Assembly: GCA_028283655.1 (NCBI GenBank)
Contig: JAPWKE010000002.1
Span: 164,501 to 228,500 of the forward strand
DNA from: Acidobacteriaceae bacterium
GTDB lineage: Bacteria; Acidobacteriota; Terriglobia; Terriglobales; Acidobacteriaceae
DNA length: 64,000 nucleotides
Direction of reading: 5' to 3'
Positions within the stretch are counted from its first letter, which is position 1. Each line of letters opens with the position of its first letter. Both the position numbers and the translations under genes were made by a program. The notes beneath the pieces were generated by a model that was not told where the DNA came from, ran no database searches, and worked only from the letters and a program-made list of their open reading frames with translations. Positions 1 to 7,926 of the stretch are shown here, one piece after another.

Positions 1-1524
1 TTCTTCTTCATTGGTGGTGCGTTTGCTGGCCTGATCCGTCTGGAACTGCTGACTCCGCAGCCCGATCTGGTTGCTTCGGACACCTACAATAAGTTCTTCA
101 CCATGCACGGCATCGTGATGATCTTCTTGTTCCTGGTTCCGTCGGTTCCGGCGACGCTGGGTAACTTCCTGCTGCCGATCATGATTGGCGCGAAGGATCT
201 TGCGTTCCCGAAGATCAACCTGCTGAGCTGGTACCTGTACATGGCCGGCGGCATCTTCACCCTTGCCAGCCTTGTGCTCGGTGGTGTCGATACCGGTTGG
301 ACCTTTACCACGCCGCTCTCGACGCACTACCTGAACACGCACGTGCTCACCACGGCGACGGCGATCTTCATCGCGGGTTTCAGCTCCATCTTCACGGGCC
401 TGAACTTCATCGTGACGATCCACCGTATGCGCGCTCCGGGTATGACCTGGTTCCGTATGCCGCTCTTCTGCTGGTCGCAGTACGCTGCTTCTTTGCTGAT
501 GGTGCTTGGTACGCCGGTTCTCGCTATCGCGATCGTGTTGCTCGCACTGGAGCGTCTCTTCGGTATCGGTGTCTTCGACCCTGCAAAGGGCGGCGATCCG
601 CTACTCTTCCAGCATCTCTTCTGGTTCTACTCGCACCCTGCCGTGTACATCATGATTCTCCCCGGCATGGGCGTTATCTCGGAAGTGATCTCGACGTTCA
701 CCCGTAAGCGCGTTTTCGGCTACACGGCTGTGGCCTTCTCCTCGGTCGCAATCGCGCTCTTCGGCTTCTTCGTCTGGGCTCACCACATGTTCATCATGGG
801 TGTGTCGAACTACTCGGCGCTGGTCTTCTCCCTGCTGACGATGCTTGTGGCTGTTCCTTCCGCTATCAAGATCTTCAACTGGGCGTTCACCATGCAAAAG
901 GGCTCGATCACCTTCGAGACCCCGATGCTCTACGCGTTCGGTTTCATCGGCCTCTTCACCATCGGTGGTTTGACGGGCATCTTCCTCGGCTCACTCGGCA
1001 TGGACGTGCATCTCACCGAGACCTACTTCGTTGTGGCCCACTTCCACTTCGTCATGGTCGGCGGTATGTTGATGGCGTTCCTCGCGGGCATCCACTTCTG
1101 GTGGCCGAAGCTCACGGGTCGTATGTACCCTGAGTCGCTTTCGAAGCTTGCAGCCGTTGTTACCTTCATCGGTTTCAATCTGACCTTCCTGCCGCAGTTC
1201 GTCGTCGGCTACCTCGGTATGCCGCGCCGTTACCACGCGTACCCGGCAGAGTACCAGGTGCTCAACGTCCTCTCGACGGCTGGTGCAACGATCCTCGGCG
1301 TAGGCTACATGCTGCCGATCCTGTACCTTGGCTGGTCGTTGAAGTACGGTGCGATCGCTGGAAACAATCCGTGGCAGGCAACTGGCCTCGAGTGGCAGAT
1401 TCAGTCTCCGCCGCTCACGGAAAACTTCCTTGAAACACCGATCATCACGCACGAAGCGTATGACTACGAGTGGCTGGAAGAGAAAATGAAGCTTGAGAAG
1501 CAAGAGGTGACTCACGTTGGCTAA
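1..1524 (+). CDS. ctaD: Cytochrome c oxidase subunit I, 5'-truncated by window edge
   Basis: Catalytic subunit of an aa3/caa3-type heme-copper oxidase, reducing O2 at the cytoplasmic membrane with cytochrome c as donor. The frame is open from base 1 (507 codons visible), so the N-terminus lies outside the window; the first internal ATG at 103 is not the start. Visible family residues are TMHG (heme a ligand side), the HPAVY motif with the CuB His, the HH pair in AHHMF, the K-channel Lys in AIKIFNW, and the two heme histidines in HFHFVM. The YSHPAVY variant (Tyr-Ser instead of Gly, Ala instead of Glu) is the A2-type signature. It overlaps ctaE by 8 bp, indicating translational coupling. Confidence 0.97.
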   Translation, partial: FFFIGGAFAGLIRLELLTPQPDLVASDTYNKFFTMHGIVMIFLFLVPSVPATLGNFLLPIMIGAKDLAFPKINLLSWYLYMAGGIFTLASLVLGGVDTGWTFTTPLSTHYLNTHVLTTATAIFIAGFSSIFTGLNFIVTIHRMRAPGMTWFRMPLFCWSQYAASLLMVLGTPVLAIAIVLLALERLFGIGVFDPAKGGDPLLFQHLFWFYSHPAVYIMILPGMGVISEVISTFTRKRVFGYTAVAFSSVAIALFGFFVWAHHMFIMGVSNYSALVFSLLTMLVAVPSAIKIFNWAFTMQKGSITFETPMLYAFGFIGLFTIGGLTGIFLGSLGMDVHLTETYFVVAHFHFVMVGGMLMAFLAGIHFWWPKLTGRMYPESLSKLAAVVTFIGFNLTFLPQFVVGYLGMPRRYHAYPAEYQVLNVLSTAGATILGVGYMLPILYLGWSLKYGAIAGNNPWQATGLEWQIQSPPLTENFLETPIITHEAYDYEWLEEKMKLEKQEVTHVG

Positions 1525-2305
1525 CGCGAACTCCATCGCATCGACTGAACCGCTGATGCCCCGCGAACATGCCGTCCACGATGAGCATGATGAGCACCAC
1601 TCTCTGCCGCAACTCCGTCATCACTTTGAGACGGAGGAGCAGCAGCGTGAGGCGGGCAGCTTCGGTATGTGGCTATTCCTGCTCACCGAAATCATGTTCT
1701 TCGGTGGCATGTTCATGGCCTACCTGCTTTACCGCAACTGGTACTACCCGGCGTTTGCGGCTGCTTCCAACCAGCTGAACGTTCCTCTTGGCGCGATTAA
1801 CACGGCCATCCTCATCACCTCGGGCTTCTTCATGGCTCTTGGCGTGTGGGCTGCTGAAGTTCGCAAGAAGAGCACGCTGGTCCTCATGCTTGTTCTCACC
1901 GCCGTCTTCGGTCTCGCCTTTCTGGGCGTGAAGAGCGACGAGTACTACGAGAAGTATGAGAAGCATCACATCCCCGGCAACAGCTTCAACATCTCGGAGT
2001 TCGTTAACCCACCGATCAATGCAAAGACCGGTAAGCCGACCGAAGAGCCGTTGATGCCGGATATGGCGCAGAAGACACAGGTGTTCTTCTTCCTGTACTT
2101 CGCCATGACCGGAATGCACGCTTTCCATATGATCATCGGCCTGTTCCTGCTGGTATGGCTCATCTGGCGCGCGCAACGCGGTGACTTTACTTCAGGGTAC
2201 GTTGCCCCGATTGAGAACTTTGGCCTTTACTGGCACTTTGTCGATATCGTCTGGCTCTTCCTGTTCCCGTTGCTGTATCTGATCAACCGACACCCGTTCA
2301 AGTAA
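1517..2305 (+). CDS. ctaE: Cytochrome c oxidase subunit III
   Basis: 262-residue polytopic membrane subunit of the same oxidase. The segment [18 protein letters not shown] and the C-terminal [17 protein letters not shown] are typical of COX3. A His-rich, hydrophilic N-terminal extension of about 45 residues precedes the first helix. The start is TTG at 1517, inside the last codons of ctaD; AGAGGTGA at 1503-1510 is a well-placed Shine-Dalgarno and decides this start. The protein belongs to the ctaD-ctaE-ctaF run. Confidence 0.96.
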   Translation: MANANSIASTEPLMPREHAVHDEHDEHHSLPQLRHHFETEEQQREAGSFGMWLFLLTEIMFFGGMFMAYLLYRNWYYPAFAAASNQLNVPLGAINTAILITSGFFMALGVWAAEVRKKSTLVLMLVLTAVFGLAFLGVKSDEYYEKYEKHHIPGNSFNISEFVNPPINAKTGKPTEEPLMPDMAQKTQVFFFLYFAMTGMHAFHMIIGLFLLVWLIWRAQRGDFTSGYVAPIENFGLYWHFVDIVWLFLFPLLYLINRHPFK

Positions 2306-2336
2306 GCCAGCGGCAATCAAGTTTTCGAGGTCTTTT

Positions 2337-2699
2337 ATGTCTCATTCGATTCACAGCGACGTCCATAGCGAAAAGAACGATCCGCTGAACGTGACCAACC
2401 CGGAGCACGCGGAACATCACATCGTCTCGCCGGTCCAGTACATCATGGTCTACGCGACGCTGCTGATCTTCACCTTAATCACAGTGGGTGCTGCCTACAT
2501 TGACATGGGTGCCTTTAACCCTGTCGTGGCGTTGGCGATCGCCACCTTCAAGATGATCATCGTGCTGCTCTTCTTCATGCATGTGAAGTACTCTTCACGC
2601 TTGATCAAGATGACTATCAGCTGCGGTTTTGTGATCTTCCTGGTGCTGATCACCATGACCCTCACGGATTACATGAGCCGTGCCTGGGGCCGCTGGTAA
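2337..2699 (+). CDS. ctaF: Cytochrome c oxidase subunit IV (prokaryotic type)
   Basis: 120-residue small membrane subunit with a His/Glu-rich N-terminal tail followed by three hydrophobic segments and the FFMHVKYSSRL stretch common in bacterial COX4 proteins. It follows ctaE by 31 bp and has GAGGT about 6 nt before the ATG. A strong hairpin follows, so it is probably the last gene of the oxidase operon. The function is a structural or assembly role in the oxidase, inferred from family and position. Confidence 0.92.
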   Translation: MSHSIHSDVHSEKNDPLNVTNPEHAEHHIVSPVQYIMVYATLLIFTLITVGAAYIDMGAFNPVVALAIATFKMIIVLLFFMHVKYSSRLIKMTISCGFVIFLVLITMTLTDYMSRAWGRW

Positions 2700-2720
2700 A
2701 GTACTCCTTCTAACCTCCAC

Positions 2721-2749
2721 AAACGCCTCGCAGACTCTGCGAGGCGTTT
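2721..2749 (+). terminator. Hairpin terminator after cox operon
   Basis: Perfect 13-bp stem (AAACGCCTCGCAG with its complement) and a 3-nt loop, 21 bp after the ctaF stop. No long T run follows, so termination strength is uncertain. Confidence 0.75.
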
Positions 2750-2792
2750 GCTATTTGCATGGAACACTTCACGATCAGGTAAAGTGGAGCGC

Positions 2793-3299
2793 ATGCGCAA
2801 ACGCCTCATCACCACCGTGTCTGGAGTTCTATTGCTAGGAGTCCTCTTGCTCATGGGTACGCTCCATGCGCAGCGAAAGGGAACCGACACGATGCATCAT
2901 GCAGCAGGTAGCTTTGAGGCCAAGCTTGTTCCCGCCGATACGCCTGAGATTCCCAAGGCCGCAGGGATTGGCGCGATGACGATCGACAAAACCTGGCACG
3001 GCGATTTGGAAGGTACAAGCCAGGGCGAGATGCTTCATGCGGCTGAAGCCACGACGGGCGCGATGGCCTACGTCGCTCTTGAACGTGTCACCGGCAAGCT
3101 TGGTGGCAAGAGCGGCAGCTTCCTGTTCTCGCACACAGCGTCCATGCTGAAGAGCAATCCCGCGGCAGCCGAGTTGAGCGTTACAGTCGTCCCGCATAGC
3201 GGCACGGGGGAGCTTGCCAATCTCAGTGGTTCGCTGAAGATCATCATCGACGCCAAGGGCGCTCATACCTACGAGTTCGACTATCGCTTCGACAACTAA
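2793..3299 (+). CDS. Secreted DUF3224 family protein
   Basis: 168 residues. A hydrophobic signal segment (LITTVSGVLLLGVLLLMG) precedes a domain matching the DUF3224 pattern: a GSFEAKLVP-like strand, a K-x-WHGDLEGTSQGEML core, and an AYVALERVTGKLGGKSGSF strand. The family folds as a small beta-barrel of unknown role. I start at ATG 2793 rather than the in-frame ATG at 2748, because 2748 lies inside the preceding terminator hairpin, and TAAAGT ends 7 nt before 2793, giving a near-leaderless mRNA. It is followed 10 bp later by the SPFH-tail gene, probably as an operon. Confidence 0.8.
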   Translation: MRKRLITTVSGVLLLGVLLLMGTLHAQRKGTDTMHHAAGSFEAKLVPADTPEIPKAAGIGAMTIDKTWHGDLEGTSQGEMLHAAEATTGAMAYVALERVTGKLGGKSGSFLFSHTASMLKSNPAAAELSVTVVPHSGTGELANLSGSLKIIIDAKGAHTYEFDYRFDN

Positions 3300-3309
3300 G
3301 AGGAGACTT

Positions 3310-3732
3310 ATGCCGTCCCCAAACCCCCGCGTATCCTTCGCTCCGCTTGCCTCGATCGTTGCAGCCTTCGTTCTCGTCATCGCCGCAGCGATGGTCATCC
3401 TGCCTGCCTACCATCGCTATCAGGCACGTCAGGACGAGACCAACATCATCGCGATCAACGAACTGAAGATCCAGCAGACGGCGCAGCTTGTCCAGGTGGA
3501 AAAACAAAAGGCCGAGATCCGCGTCGTTGAGGCGCAAGGCATCTCGGAAGCGCAGCGCATCATCAACACCACGCTCACCGATCGCTACCTTCAGCACGAA
3601 GCTATCGGTGCGCAGGAGAAGATGGCGAACTCGCCAAACCATACGACGATCTACATTCCGTCCGGGCAGAACGGCATCCCGCTCGTTCGCACCGTCGACG
3701 AACAGCCCACCTCGGCCTCGCCTAAGGATTAG
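3310..3732 (+). CDS. Membrane protein resembling only the C-terminal part of SPFH/prohibitin proteins
   Basis: 140 residues with one N-terminal membrane segment (about residues 10-34), then a Gln/Glu-rich coiled coil. The end resembles the tail of prohibitin/SPFH proteins: ISEAQRIINTTLTDRYLQH, then EAIGAQEKMANSPNHTTIYI and PSGQNGIP. The SPFH beta domain itself is missing, so it is a membrane anchor plus the oligomerising tail. It has a clear Shine-Dalgarno (AGAGGAGA) and closely follows the DUF3224 gene. The function is unknown; a truncated paralogue or an adaptor of a full SPFH protein are both possible. Confidence 0.7.
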   Translation: MPSPNPRVSFAPLASIVAAFVLVIAAAMVILPAYHRYQARQDETNIIAINELKIQQTAQLVQVEKQKAEIRVVEAQGISEAQRIINTTLTDRYLQHEAIGAQEKMANSPNHTTIYIPSGQNGIPLVRTVDEQPTSASPKD

Positions 3733-3742
3733 CTCGTTCGCT

Positions 3743-4519
3743 TTATTTGGCTTGCTTCGGTGCCACGTTGCGTTCGATGTGCCGCAGCAGGCCTAGCCAT
3801 GTCGCCGCCTCATCGCGGTTTTCGCCAAGCTGCTGCACCAAGTGACGAACAACGGTTTCCCGTGCGTTGGCAGGGAAGCGCTGATCGTATCCCGTAGCCT
3901 GCATCAGGCTTTGCAGCCGCTCGAAGAGGAGGTCGCGATGTTGCTCGGTTGCGGGCGCGGGAGCGTGCGTTGGCAGCGCGCGTGACTGCTCAAAGCCCTC
4001 GCGCGTCAGCTCATACAGGCATACGCCCACAGACTGCCCCAGGTTCATCGAAAGATGTCGAACGCCTTCGGGCTCGAACAAGGGAATGGTCAGAAGTCTC
4101 TGGCAGTGGGCAAGCTGTTCGTTGGTCAAGCCTGTCTTCTCTGACCCAAAGAGCAACGCCACTTTCGCCTCTGGATGCTCCAGTGCTTCGACCATCTTCG
4201 GGGCGGTGGCCTGCAGCGTCGTCACCTCGCACGCCAGTTCGCGATTGCCCAGAGCGGTCGTGCCCACGATCAGCGTGCAGTCCGCGATGGCTTCGCGGAG
4301 ATCGCTGAAGCGTCGCGCTTCCTGCATGATGTGTGACGCACCGACAGCCGATTTGGCCTCAAGCTGAGCAGCTTCGAACGGTGGAGCAAACTCGTTCACC
4401 ACGCGCAGGTCGCTGAAGCCAAAGTCCTGCATTGCGCGCGCGGCCGCGCCGATATTATGCGGATTCCGTGCTCCAACAAGCACGACGATAAAACGCGAAC
4501 GGGCAGCAGCAGAGAGCAT
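3743..4519 (-). CDS. trmJ: SpoU/TrmJ family tRNA 2'-O-methyltransferase
   Basis: 258 residues. It has a SPOUT fold with the N-terminal VVLVGARNPHNIGAAARAMQ motif 1, LLFGSEKTGLTNEQL motif 2 and IPLFEPEGVRHLSMNLGQSV motif 3, whose knot binds S-adenosylmethionine. The family methylates the 2'-O of nucleotide 32 in certain tRNAs. The C-terminal extension of about 90 residues is as in TrmJ. It is convergent with the SPFH-tail gene (10 bp apart). TACAAT ends 8 nt upstream of the ATG, so the mRNA is probably near-leaderless. Confidence 0.9.
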   Translation of the reverse strand: MLSAAARSRFIVVLVGARNPHNIGAAARAMQDFGFSDLRVVNEFAPPFEAAQLEAKSAVGASHIMQEARRFSDLREAIADCTLIVGTTALGNRELACEVTTLQATAPKMVEALEHPEAKVALLFGSEKTGLTNEQLAHCQRLLTIPLFEPEGVRHLSMNLGQSVGVCLYELTREGFEQSRALPTHAPAPATEQHRDLLFERLQSLMQATGYDQRFPANARETVVRHLVQQLGENRDEAATWLGLLRHIERNVAPKQAK

Positions 4520-4527
4520 CGTCTTCG

Positions 4528-4533
4528 ATTGTA
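4528..4533 (-). promoter_or_regulatory. -10-like box of trmJ
   Basis: TACAAT on the minus strand, 8 nt before the trmJ start codon. With normal -10 to +1 spacing, transcription would begin about 2 nt before the ATG. Confidence 0.45.
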
Positions 4534-4601
4534 GGCGTTACTCGTGTGGCCTCGGCGCGAGACGAAAGAGCCGAACGCAAAGTTCTTTGCCCGAGAAAGA
4601 T

Positions 4602-6044
4602 TTACTTCGCGGCTGCATGCACAGGCGGTTGAGCCAGCAGCCAATCGCTGACCTTCGCGAGCACCTCGGGAGACATCGTCTCCTCTATTGTGGCGTACTC
4701 GGTTGGCGAGCCGCTCTCGGCGTGCTGAAAGAGGTGGTTCAATCCTGGCATCTCCACGGCTTCGACGTGATGGTTCCCACCTGCCTGCAGTGCTGCGCGA
4801 ATTGCGGCGAGGTTCGGCGCGGCAACTACCTGCGCATCCAGCGAGCCATCGAGTGCGAGCACTGGACACTGCACGCGGCGCAGCGTTGGTGCGGGATCGT
4901 AGGCGATGTAGTACAGAAACCACGGCGACGTAAGCTGAGCGATCGCCCCGGCGATCTGCTCGGGCCCGCCTTGTCCGGCCAGCACTGCCTCCAGCGCCGC
5001 ACGCCTTGCCTCCGCGGTTGCTGGCTTCATGTCGATCGCCAGCATCTTGCGTTCTTTTTCTCCTACGGCATCCACCTGCTCTTTGTTGGCTCCGCCTGAT
5101 CTGGTGATTGCCTCGACCTGCGTGGAGATCACCTCCGAGCCTTGCAAACCGGGGCCCGCAAGGAGCACGATCGCGTTGATCTCCTGCGGATGCTCTGCCG
5201 CAAGTATCGGCGCAATCACGCCACCTTCGCTATGACCGAGCAGCGAGATGTGCGTCGTCTCAATCTCCGGCCGTGAGCGCAGATACGCCAGGGCTGCATC
5301 GGCATCGCTGGCAAAGTCCTGCGTCGTGGCGCTCCTGAAGTCGCCGGTGGACTTGCCCGTACCGCGCTTGTCGTAGCGCAGAACCGCGAAGCCTCGTCGG
5401 GTCAGCGTATCTGCCAGCAAAGCCATGGGCTTGTGGTGAAAGATCTCTTCATCGCGATGCTGCGGCCCCGAGCCTGCGATCAGAAGTACCGCTGGAAACG
5501 GGCCTTTGCCCGGCGGAAGTGTCAGCGTCGCGGCCAGCGTGTCCCCGGCCGTTGCGTTCGTGAAGCTGACATCCTCGGCGCGATAGGGGAAGGGCGGCTT
5601 CGGCGTCTGCGGGCGGTTGGGCCCGGTGAGTTCGGCCTTCGTCGCGGGAAGCAGTTTCAGCGACAGATCCTGGCCGCCCTGCGTCAGCGTCCCGTCGATC
5701 ACGGTGTGCTCGGCGTTGAAACGGCCTGTGTAGCGAATGCCCGGCTTTGGCGCGTCGATGGTGATCTTCTCGCCTTCGAGCGTCGTAGAGGCCGTGGGCA
5801 GGCCGGTCGCACCCTGGTCCGGGCTGTCGAAGGTCGTCGTCAGCGCCGACGGCGTTCCGGCGATATGGAAGACGAGATGAATCTGAATTCCTGCTCCAGA
5901 CAGCACGCCGATCCATACGCCCGTGACGGCGCCTGTAACGGGTGCGCCGCTGGCTTGCGTTGCTGTCGCGGCGGGCGTTTGCGCTGTGGCTGCGGTGAAG
6001 GGAACAGCAAGGCTCAACGAAAGGGCAACCGCAGCAATCTTCAT
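4602..6044 (-). CDS. Secreted alpha/beta hydrolase (dienelactone hydrolase-like)
   Basis: 480 residues with a signal peptide (first 22 residues, ending ATAQ) and a beta-rich N-terminal region of about 150 residues. The alpha/beta-hydrolase domain has nucleophile Ser272 in GHSEGG, an oxyanion segment IAGSGPQHRDE, an acid candidate in LDGSLDAQ and the His in GLNHLFQ. It is similar to the YtmA/BAAT-C type acyl-hydrolases often seen in Acidobacteria; the substrate is unknown. The longest frame starts at 6188 inside dnaG; I use ATG 6044, directly before the signal peptide. It is divergent from dnaG, with 64 bp between the starts. Confidence 0.85.
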   Translation of the reverse strand: MKIAAVALSLSLAVPFTAATAQTPAATATQASGAPVTGAVTGVWIGVLSGAGIQIHLVFHIAGTPSALTTTFDSPDQGATGLPTASTTLEGEKITIDAPKPGIRYTGRFNAEHTVIDGTLTQGGQDLSLKLLPATKAELTGPNRPQTPKPPFPYRAEDVSFTNATAGDTLAATLTLPPGKGPFPAVLLIAGSGPQHRDEEIFHHKPMALLADTLTRRGFAVLRYDKRGTGKSTGDFRSATTQDFASDADAALAYLRSRPEIETTHISLLGHSEGGVIAPILAAEHPQEINAIVLLAGPGLQGSEVISTQVEAITRSGGANKEQVDAVGEKERKMLAIDMKPATAEARRAALEAVLAGQGGPEQIAGAIAQLTSPWFLYYIAYDPAPTLRRVQCPVLALDGSLDAQVVAAPNLAAIRAALQAGGNHHVEAVEMPGLNHLFQHAESGSPTEYATIEETMSPEVLAKVSDWLLAQPPVHAAAK

Positions 6045-6089
6045 ACGCTTCAGTGTGCTCCGGTTTGGGCGCGCGGGCAAGCAGGCATC

Positions 6090-6095
6090 TACACT
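6090..6095 (+). promoter_or_regulatory. -10-like box of dnaG
   Basis: TACACT 13 nt before the dnaG ATG. The context ATCTACACTGG recurs before the GT39 gene at 52951-52956. Confidence 0.45.
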
Positions 6096-6108
6096 GGAAG
6101 CAGGCAGC

Positions 6109-7908
6109 ATGTCCGACAACTTCGCCCAAACCGTCAAAGCCCAGACCGATATCATCCGCATCGTGGGCGAGTATCTGAAGTTGCGCAAGAGCGGCGCGAA
6201 CTGGTCCGCGCTCTGCCCCTTTCACAAGGAAAAATCCGGCTCGTTCTACCTCTACCCGCAGACCTCCAGCTTCTACTGCTTCGGTTGCCACGAGCACGGC
6301 GACGTCTTTACCTTCGTGATGAAGATGGATAACATCAGCTTCCCGGAGGCTGTTCGCGCTGTCGCTCAGAAGATGGGCATCGCGCTGCCGCAGCGTCAGT
6401 TTTCGTCGCCCGAAGAGCAGCGTCAGGCCGGCATCCGCAAGCAGCTTATCGACGCGCACGAAGCCGCAACGCAGTACTTCCAGCAGAACCTGAACTCGCC
6501 CGAAGCTTCGCGGGCTCGCGAGTACATGACCTCGCGCGGCATCACGCCCGAGACCGTGCAGCGCTTCCGCATCGGCTATGCGCCGGAGAGCTTCAACGAC
6601 ATGCGCGAACGGCTGAGCAAGTTCTTCTCCGAAGAGGTGATGCGCGAAAGCGGCCTCTTCAGCTGGAAGGAGCAGGAGAACGGCGCGCCTGGCCAGATGT
6701 ACGCGCGCTTCCGCAAGCGCATTACCTTCCCCATCGCCAACGAGCAGGGCAAGATCATCGCCTTCACCGCCCGCGCTCTCGACTCTGATGAGAAGAGCGG
6801 CCCGAAGTACATGAACTCGCCCGAGACGCCGCTCTACACCAAGGGCAACGTCCTCTTCAACCTCGACAAGGCCAAGCAGGCAATCAAGGATCAGGATGCT
6901 GCCGTGCTCGTCGAAGGCCAGATGGACGCGATCTCGCTCTTCATGGCGGGCGTGCAGAACGTCATCGCCACCAGCGGTACGGCGTTCACTGAGGCCCAGG
7001 TGCGAATGCTCTCGCGCTTCACCAAACGTGTCTGGCTCAACTTCGATCCCGACAACGCTGGGATGAACGCTGCGGAGAAAACGCTCTCCGCACTTGTCGA
7101 AGAAGGCTTCGAAACCCGTGTCGTTACGCTCGATGGTGGTCTCGACCCCGATCGCTACGTTCGCGAGCGCGGCGTGCAGGCGTATGCGCAGTCGGTTCGC
7201 GATGCCGCGCGCTACGCTGACTTTCTGATCGCACGTGCGCAGCAGCTTTACCCGGTCAAAACGCCAGAGGGCAAAGTGAAAGCGATGAACTTTCTGCTGC
7301 CTCACATCAAGCGCATTCCCAACGCGATCACGCGCGTCGACTTTGCAAACAACGCCGCGCAGAAGCTCAGCATCGACTCCGCGCTTATGCAGCAGGAGAT
7401 TCGACAGGCCGCGCAGCAACGTCTCGAAAGCGTCCGCGCCCCGCAGGTTCGTTTGTCTTCGCTGGAGCGTGTGCTGCTCTGTGCGCTCGTGCTGCCAGAC
7501 GCGGACTCGGCTCGACAGCTTGCCAGTGAAACCCTCGCGGCCAACCCGGACTGGTACGCCGAGCTTCCCAGCGCGGGCATCATCGATGTGCTCGCCAGCG
7601 GCCCGGCCCCGGATAACCCGCTCGAAGCTGCGCCGGACCAGACGTCGCGCGTGTTGCTTGCAACAGCGATGCAGCAGGGCATCGTCGAAAGCGAAGACGG
7701 TCGTGAGAGTCTGCACACGCTCGTGCAGAAGTCCTTGCGGGCGTTACAGATCAAACGGCTTGAGCGCCGCGAGCGCGAACTCCGCGTACAGATCGCCGAA
7801 GCCAGTCGGCGTGGCGATGACGCGATGCTGATGCAGATGGTGCAGGAAAAGCAGCACGTTTCGCAGGAGTTGCTCCGCATCGAACGCGAAATGACGCGCA
7901 CGATGTAG
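6109..7908 (+). CDS. dnaG: DNA primase
   Basis: 599 residues; makes RNA primers for replication. The CHC2 zinc finger is formed by Cys36, His39, Cys57 and Cys60 (CPFHKEK, CFGCHEHGD). The catalytic core follows, with a TOPRIM domain: VLVEGQMDAISL (Glu), then NFDPDNAG (Asp-x-Asp). The C-terminal region of about 170 residues is the helical helicase-binding part. I start at ATG 6109 (MSDNFAQT); the longer frame upstream overlaps the divergent hydrolase and lacks support. A peptidase gene follows 18 bp downstream. No rpoD or rpsU is adjacent, so the classical macromolecular-synthesis operon is not present. Confidence 0.96.
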   Translation: MSDNFAQTVKAQTDIIRIVGEYLKLRKSGANWSALCPFHKEKSGSFYLYPQTSSFYCFGCHEHGDVFTFVMKMDNISFPEAVRAVAQKMGIALPQRQFSSPEEQRQAGIRKQLIDAHEAATQYFQQNLNSPEASRAREYMTSRGITPETVQRFRIGYAPESFNDMRERLSKFFSEEVMRESGLFSWKEQENGAPGQMYARFRKRITFPIANEQGKIIAFTARALDSDEKSGPKYMNSPETPLYTKGNVLFNLDKAKQAIKDQDAAVLVEGQMDAISLFMAGVQNVIATSGTAFTEAQVRMLSRFTKRVWLNFDPDNAGMNAAEKTLSALVEEGFETRVVTLDGGLDPDRYVRERGVQAYAQSVRDAARYADFLIARAQQLYPVKTPEGKVKAMNFLLPHIKRIPNAITRVDFANNAAQKLSIDSALMQQEIRQAAQQRLESVRAPQVRLSSLERVLLCALVLPDADSARQLASETLAANPDWYAELPSAGIIDVLASGPAPDNPLEAAPDQTSRVLLATAMQQGIVESEDGRESLHTLVQKSLRALQIKRLERRERELRVQIAEASRRGDDAMLMQMVQEKQHVSQELLRIEREMTRTM

Positions 7909-7926
7909 CGCCTCCGCGATACCCTT

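Noticed and set aside
5449-7716. 755-codon reading frame antisense to dnaG and the hydrolase
   Set aside because: It overlaps two strongly supported genes on both strands and has no domain; long antisense frames are expected from GC-rich codon bias.
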